DNA from: Gammaproteobacteria bacterium
Lineage (GTDB): Bacteria; Pseudomonadota; Gammaproteobacteria; Chromatiales; Sedimenticolaceae
Direction: 5' to 3'
Assembly (NCBI GenBank): GCA_020445245.1
Contig: JAGRHB010000092.1
Location: 1 to 7,402, forward strand
Length of the DNA stretch: 7,402 nt
The notes below the pieces were generated by a model. That model did no database searches. It was not told the DNA's origin and saw nothing but the letters and a program-made list of their open reading frames with translations. Positions within the stretch are counted from its first letter, which is position 1. Each line of letters starts with the position of its first letter. Both the position numbers and the translations under genes were made by a program. Below are positions 3,999 to 7,402 of the stretch, piece by piece.

Positions 3999-6767
3999 TC
4001 AGCTGTGATTGAAGACGTATTTCGGCTTGAACCACTTGACCATCAGCGGTAGCAGCATCAACGCTGTAAACACGTCGATAATCAGTGCCCAACCGATATA
4101 CACGGCGAGGCCCCAGGTGTTGGCCAGCGTGGTACCGACCAATGGGATGAAGCTGCCCAGCAGCACCACGATGGAGACGATGACCGCAGATCCGGTGGTG
4201 TTCTGGGTGTTGCGCAGGGCTTCCATCCAGTTGCCGCCAGTGGCCAGCATCTCTTCACGCAGACGCGAGACCATGTAGATCCCGTAGTCCACCCCCAGGC
4301 CCATCGCGATCGACAGCGTCACCAGCAGGTGGAAGGCCAGGTTGCCCGACCAGTTCTCCACCGAGGTGAAGTAGCCACCAAGACCATACTGTGCGAACAG
4401 CGTGATCAACAGGGTCACCGTCAACATCGCCGACACCAGTACCGAGCGGAACATCAGCGCGGCGATCAGGAAGATGGCCAGCGCGGTCTGCAGCGGACTG
4501 ATCAGCCAGTTGACCATTGCCACCTCGCGGGTTGCCTCGGTTGCGCCGAGGAATCCGCCGATACCCGGCCGAACGTAGCCCGGACCATCGACCGAGAGCT
4601 CGTTGCTGTCCCCTGAAGTGTCTGCGTTGCGCAGGCCGAAGTTCACCTTGGAGAAGCCAGGGTCGTTCTTGTGCTCCTCGATGTACTGCTGGATATCCAT
4701 CGTCACCTGGTGCGTCTCCACCGGGTCCATGGTGTTGATGAAGCCGAGGATGACGCCCTCGTTCCAGGTCTCGGTGTTGACGAACGAGTCCATATCGCCG
4801 GATGAGGTCATGGACTCGAGCAGGCCGTTGTACATCCGCACGATCTCGGTCGGACTGCGGTCGTCGTTGGGATCAATTCCGAGCAGGTAGTCCTTGTTGG
4901 GTACACGCAGATCGCTGAGCTTGGTCGGTTCACCCGGTTCCGCGGTGAGCAGCATGTTCACCAGGCGCACGTACTGGGTGTAGGAGCCGGTGTAGCCGAT
5001 GAACGGATGGCCGCGCATCCAGTTCTCCATCTTCTCGATGTCGGTGTGCAGTTCGACCGTATTGAATACGCCCTGCGCACCACAGATCTCCGAGTCCCAG
5101 CAGCCCATCTCGGCCTTTGCCTTCTGGCAGGCCTCGAACTTTTCGGTACGATCGGTGATGTCGAGAATCGACTCCGGGAAGTAGTTGTCGATACAGCCAC
5201 CGATGTTCGGCTCCTTGCCTCGCAACGGGACTGAGACCGAGATGACCCCGGGCATGATCTCGTTGAGCTTGACGAGGTCTTTCCAGGTTGGCGAATTGCC
5301 CTTGAAGGCTGCGCGGGCATAGTTGATGCCCTTCTCCACGCCAGGCATGTAGTCGTTCTCCTCGGCCAGCTTGACGCCGTCCTCCGGAATGCCCTCCCAG
5401 TTCATCAGGTTTGTGTAATAGGTCGAACCGACAAACACCAGGACAGTGACGCCGATCGGCACCCACTTGCCGGGGCCCGAGATCAGGCGCGTCAGGAAGC
5501 CACCAACGGCGGTCTCCCAGCCATGGCCCTCCATCGTCTTGCATGACTCCTGGGTCGGCGGGAAGAGTGTCAGCAGAAGAGGAATCAGCGTGGTCGTGGT
5601 CAGCAGCAGCGTTAGCATGCCGAAGACGCCGAAGTAGGCGTAGTCCTTGTAGAAAGAGATATCGACGGTCGCCAGTGTGGCGAAGCCGACCATGTCGGTC
5701 ACGATCGACAGCGTCGCCGGGATGATTGTGTGGCGGATAGCCTCGCGTGCGGCCGCGTTGCAGTCACCACTCTGTCCGTGTTCGAGCAGGAAGCGGCGCG
5801 TGACCTGGACCGAGTGCCCGATGCCGATCGCCAGCAATAGCATCGGTGTAAGCACCATCATCGTGGTCAGCTTGAACGCGGTGAAGCCCATCAGCCCCAG
5901 GGTCATGGCGATCGTCATGCCGACACCGAGCAGCGGGAAGGCCGCACCGCGCCAGTCGCGGAACTCCAGCCAGAGCACGCCAATGACGATAGCGATCGAG
6001 ATCGCGAACAACCACCAGTGGTCGACCAGATCCGCAAGCATCCACGCAAGGAAGTAAGGCTCGCCGGCAACCAGCAGTTCGACGCGGGGGTCCTGGCCGT
6101 ACTCGTCCATCATCGCGCGCACTTCGCGCACCCAGGGGAGATAGATCTCCTTCACCTCGTCGGTGTAGTCGGCGATCACATAAGCGGCCTTGGCGACGCA
6201 GAAGTCCTTGTCGTAGTCCTCGTACGCGCAGCGATTGCCCTGCGGGTCCCACATGGACACCAGCATCGGCGCCATGACGGGGTTGGTCTTGACGCCCTCG
6301 CGCAGGAAGGCCAGTTGCTCTTTCGCCTTTTCCGGGTCATCGCTGATGCCCTCGGTCGGGATAAGACGTTTGAACACCAGACCGTTCTCGTCGGTGCCCA
6401 TGTACTTGATCTTTTGCGCGGCGATATCGATGAAGTTCGCCGGGCGCGAGTGGGGCAGTGCCTCGAGCTTGTTGTGGATCTCCTGTATCTTGTTGATGAA
6501 CCAGGGCTGCCAGATGTCTCCCTCCTTCACCTTGAGGGAGAACACCATCAGGTTGCCCATGCCGAAGTTGTGTTCCGCATACAGGTTGGTCGCGACATAG
6601 CGGTTGCTCGGTGGCAACAGCGTGTCCGGGTCGTTGCGAATATCCAGTTGCGGTATGAAGAGCGCGCCGGCAATCGTTGCGGCGAGCAAAAATACGATAA
6701 TGAACCAACGGAAGCGCAGTACGAAGTCCGCGTATCCATTGGCCCAGGCGTTGTCATTGGTCTTCAT
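3999..6767 (-). CDS. RND-superfamily (MMPL-type) membrane transporter
   Basis: The 922-residue inner-membrane protein has the duplicated RND layout. By eye there is TM1 (20-39), periplasmic loop 1 (about 40-249), TM2-6 (250-402), TM7 (434-452), periplasmic loop 2 (about 453-756) and TM8-12 (757-908). The first half carries LLAIGIGHSVQVTRRFLLE (311-329) and the second AMGLGVDYGIYMVSRLREE (821-839), the paired TM4/TM10 signatures of COG1033/MMPL-type exporters. Asp827 in the second is a plausible proton-relay residue; the first has His at the equivalent place. Cysteines in the periplasmic loops are C180, C190, C525, C547, C556 and C562. ATG 6767 is chosen over an in-frame start at 6821 because the extra 18 residues would be encoded inside the upstream terminator region, and MKTNDNAW directly precedes TM1. 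Substrate unknown: family members move lipids, hopanoids, hydrocarbons or other hydrophobic compounds. The upstream beta-barrel gene suggests an envelope-transport pair. Confidence 0.88.
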   Translation of the reverse strand: MKTNDNAWANGYADFVLRFRWFIIVFLLAATIAGALFIPQLDIRNDPDTLLPPSNRYVATNLYAEHNFGMGNLMVFSLKVKEGDIWQPWFINKIQEIHNKLEALPHSRPANFIDIAAQKIKYMGTDENGLVFKRLIPTEGISDDPEKAKEQLAFLREGVKTNPVMAPMLVSMWDPQGNRCAYEDYDKDFCVAKAAYVIADYTDEVKEIYLPWVREVRAMMDEYGQDPRVELLVAGEPYFLAWMLADLVDHWWLFAISIAIVIGVLWLEFRDWRGAAFPLLGVGMTIAMTLGLMGFTAFKLTTMMVLTPMLLLAIGIGHSVQVTRRFLLEHGQSGDCNAAAREAIRHTIIPATLSIVTDMVGFATLATVDISFYKDYAYFGVFGMLTLLLTTTTLIPLLLTLFPPTQESCKTMEGHGWETAVGGFLTRLISGPGKWVPIGVTVLVFVGSTYYTNLMNWEGIPEDGVKLAEENDYMPGVEKGINYARAAFKGNSPTWKDLVKLNEIMPGVISVSVPLRGKEPNIGGCIDNYFPESILDITDRTEKFEACQKAKAEMGCWDSEICGAQGVFNTVELHTDIEKMENWMRGHPFIGYTGSYTQYVRLVNMLLTAEPGEPTKLSDLRVPNKDYLLGIDPNDDRSPTEIVRMYNGLLESMTSSGDMDSFVNTETWNEGVILGFINTMDPVETHQVTMDIQQYIEEHKNDPGFSKVNFGLRNADTSGDSNELSVDGPGYVRPGIGGFLGATEATREVAMVNWLISPLQTALAIFLIAALMFRSVLVSAMLTVTLLITLFAQYGLGGYFTSVENWSGNLAFHLLVTLSIAMGLGVDYGIYMVSRLREEMLATGGNWMEALRNTQNTTGSAVIVSIVVLLGSFIPLVGTTLANTWGLAVYIGWALIIDVFTALMLLPLMVKWFKPKYVFNHS

Positions 6768-6801
6768 GGTCCTTGTGCCCTTGATCCTCAGAGTTTCTGG
6801 C

Positions 6802-6836
6802 AAAAAAAGCGGCGCCGGCAAGGCCGAACGCCGCTT
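6802..6836 (-). terminator. Intrinsic terminator after the beta-barrel gene, before the RND gene
   Basis: Read on the minus strand, AAGCGGCG pairs with CGCCGCTT (plus positions 6829-6836 and 6807-6814), enclosing an inner CGGC-CTT-GCCG hairpin. A run of seven T follows (plus A7, 6802-6808). It starts 25 bases after the upstream stop codon. Only 34 bases separate its T tract from the RND ATG, and no promoter is recognisable in them. Confidence 0.88.
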
Positions 6837-6861
6837 CTGCGAAGGTCTTCCTACGCGGTGG

Positions 6862-7402
6862 TCATTCGATGATGTACTTCATGCCGACCTGGATGTTCGA
6901 CGAGTTCTCGAACTGACCGAAGGTCGTGTTCTCATCACCCCAGTAGAGGTTGAGCTCACCGGTCAGGATCCACTGGTCGGTCAAGGAGTACTCGGCATCG
7001 ATGCGATCCCAGTAACCACCACCCTCTTCATAGATGATGATGTTGTTGACGCGGCCAAGCTGGCTCTCGCCAATCGGCTTGGACAGGAACAGTGAGTAGA
7101 ACTCCTTGTTCTTTTCGGCGCGGTTCAGGCCGTTGGTAAGGTGCAGCGTGGCGAAGTCCGCAGTGTAGCGACTGCAATCCATGGTGCGGCCACCCTGTGT
7201 ACCGCAGGTGTCGGGCTGATCGACATAGTCCAGGTTGCGGAACTGGATGAACTGCGCGCTGACCAGCAGGTTGGTGAATATCGTCACGTCGGCGCCGAGC
7301 ACGTACTTGAAGTAGTCGGCCTCCTCCATCTTCAGCGCGTTGGTCAGGTCGCCGATCGACAGCAGGTACTTGTCGACCACCGGCTGCCGCTCACCCTTGT
7401 CA
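6862..7402 (-). CDS. Probable outer-membrane beta-barrel protein, DUF1302-like, C-terminal part
   Basis: The frame is open to the window edge, so the 5' end is missing; the GTG at 7380 is most likely internal. The 179 visible residues alternate polar and aromatic or hydrophobic residues in short strands (VTIFTNLLVSAQFIQF, RVNNIIIYEEGGGYWDRIDAEYSL, WILTGELNLYWGDENTTFGQF, SNIQVGMKYIIE), typical of transmembrane beta-barrels. The pattern resembles the C-terminus of DUF1302-family proteins, which often sit beside DUF1329 and RND/MMPL genes. That assignment is from memory of the family pattern and not an alignment. Two cysteines (visible residues 66 and 76) flank a polar, loop-like segment and could form a disulfide. 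The chain ends in KYIIE and not in the terminal Phe or Trp usual for barrel-assembly substrates. A strong terminator follows, then the RND gene on the same strand. Confidence 0.6.
   Translation of the reverse strand, partial: DKGERQPVVDKYLLSIGDLTNALKMEEADYFKYVLGADVTIFTNLLVSAQFIQFRNLDYVDQPDTCGTQGGRTMDCSRYTADFATLHLTNGLNRAEKNKEFYSLFLSKPIGESQLGRVNNIIIYEEGGGYWDRIDAEYSLTDQWILTGELNLYWGDENTTFGQFENSSNIQVGMKYIIE

Noticed and set aside
6768..6821. 18-residue N-terminal extension of the RND protein from 6821
   Set aside because: Its codons would begin inside the upstream terminator hairpin, and it adds a non-conserved-looking segment before the natural MKTNDNAW start ahead of TM1.
6018..6872. 284-residue plus-strand ORF opposite the RND gene
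   Set aside because: It is a shadow of the RND coding strand with His/Arg/Val-rich, family-less composition, and it crosses the terminator region.

Overview
The window looks like chromosomal DNA of a GC-rich gammaproteobacterium. This is inferred from gene content and order only: a TPR protein, ispE, tRNA-Gln(UUG), prs, rplY and pth lie in the order I know from Pseudomonas and related gammaproteobacteria. The species cannot be named from this sequence.

Left part, plus strand (1-3902). The window opens inside a TPR-repeat protein whose stop codon overlaps the ispE start (ATGA). Next come ispE (isoprenoid precursor synthesis), a tRNA-Gln(UUG), a gene-free 156-base stretch holding a near-exact copy of the tRNA 3' end and a palindrome, prs (PRPP synthase), rplY (long, CTC-type ribosomal protein L25) and pth (peptidyl-tRNA hydrolase, GTG start). 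Two expected members of the order are absent: lolB between the TPR gene and ispE, and ychF after pth. The set is housekeeping: an isoprenoid precursor kinase, PRPP for nucleotide, histidine and tryptophan synthesis, a 5S-rRNA-binding ribosomal protein, a tRNA, and recycling of peptidyl-tRNA.

Middle (3903-3998). A strong A/T-flanked hairpin lies between convergent genes and should stop transcription from both sides. It marks the end of the housekeeping cluster.

Right part, minus strand (3999-7402). A 922-residue RND/MMPL-type membrane transporter lies downstream of the 3' end of a gene for a probable outer-membrane beta-barrel protein, DUF1302-like. A strong intrinsic terminator sits between them. 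The pair suggests an export or envelope-transport module; the substrate cannot be read from the sequence.

Most unusual points: (1) a 45-base direct repeat of the tRNA-Gln 3' end, offset by exactly 110 bases, whose second copy forms one arm of an 11-bp palindrome; (2) two genes (pth and the RND gene) whose starts lie immediately behind strong intrinsic terminators with little or no room for a promoter, suggesting read-through or attenuation; (3) loss of lolB and ychF from an otherwise conserved order; (4) a cysteine-rich second periplasmic loop in the RND protein. I see no CRISPR array, transposase, integrase or obvious novel defence system.
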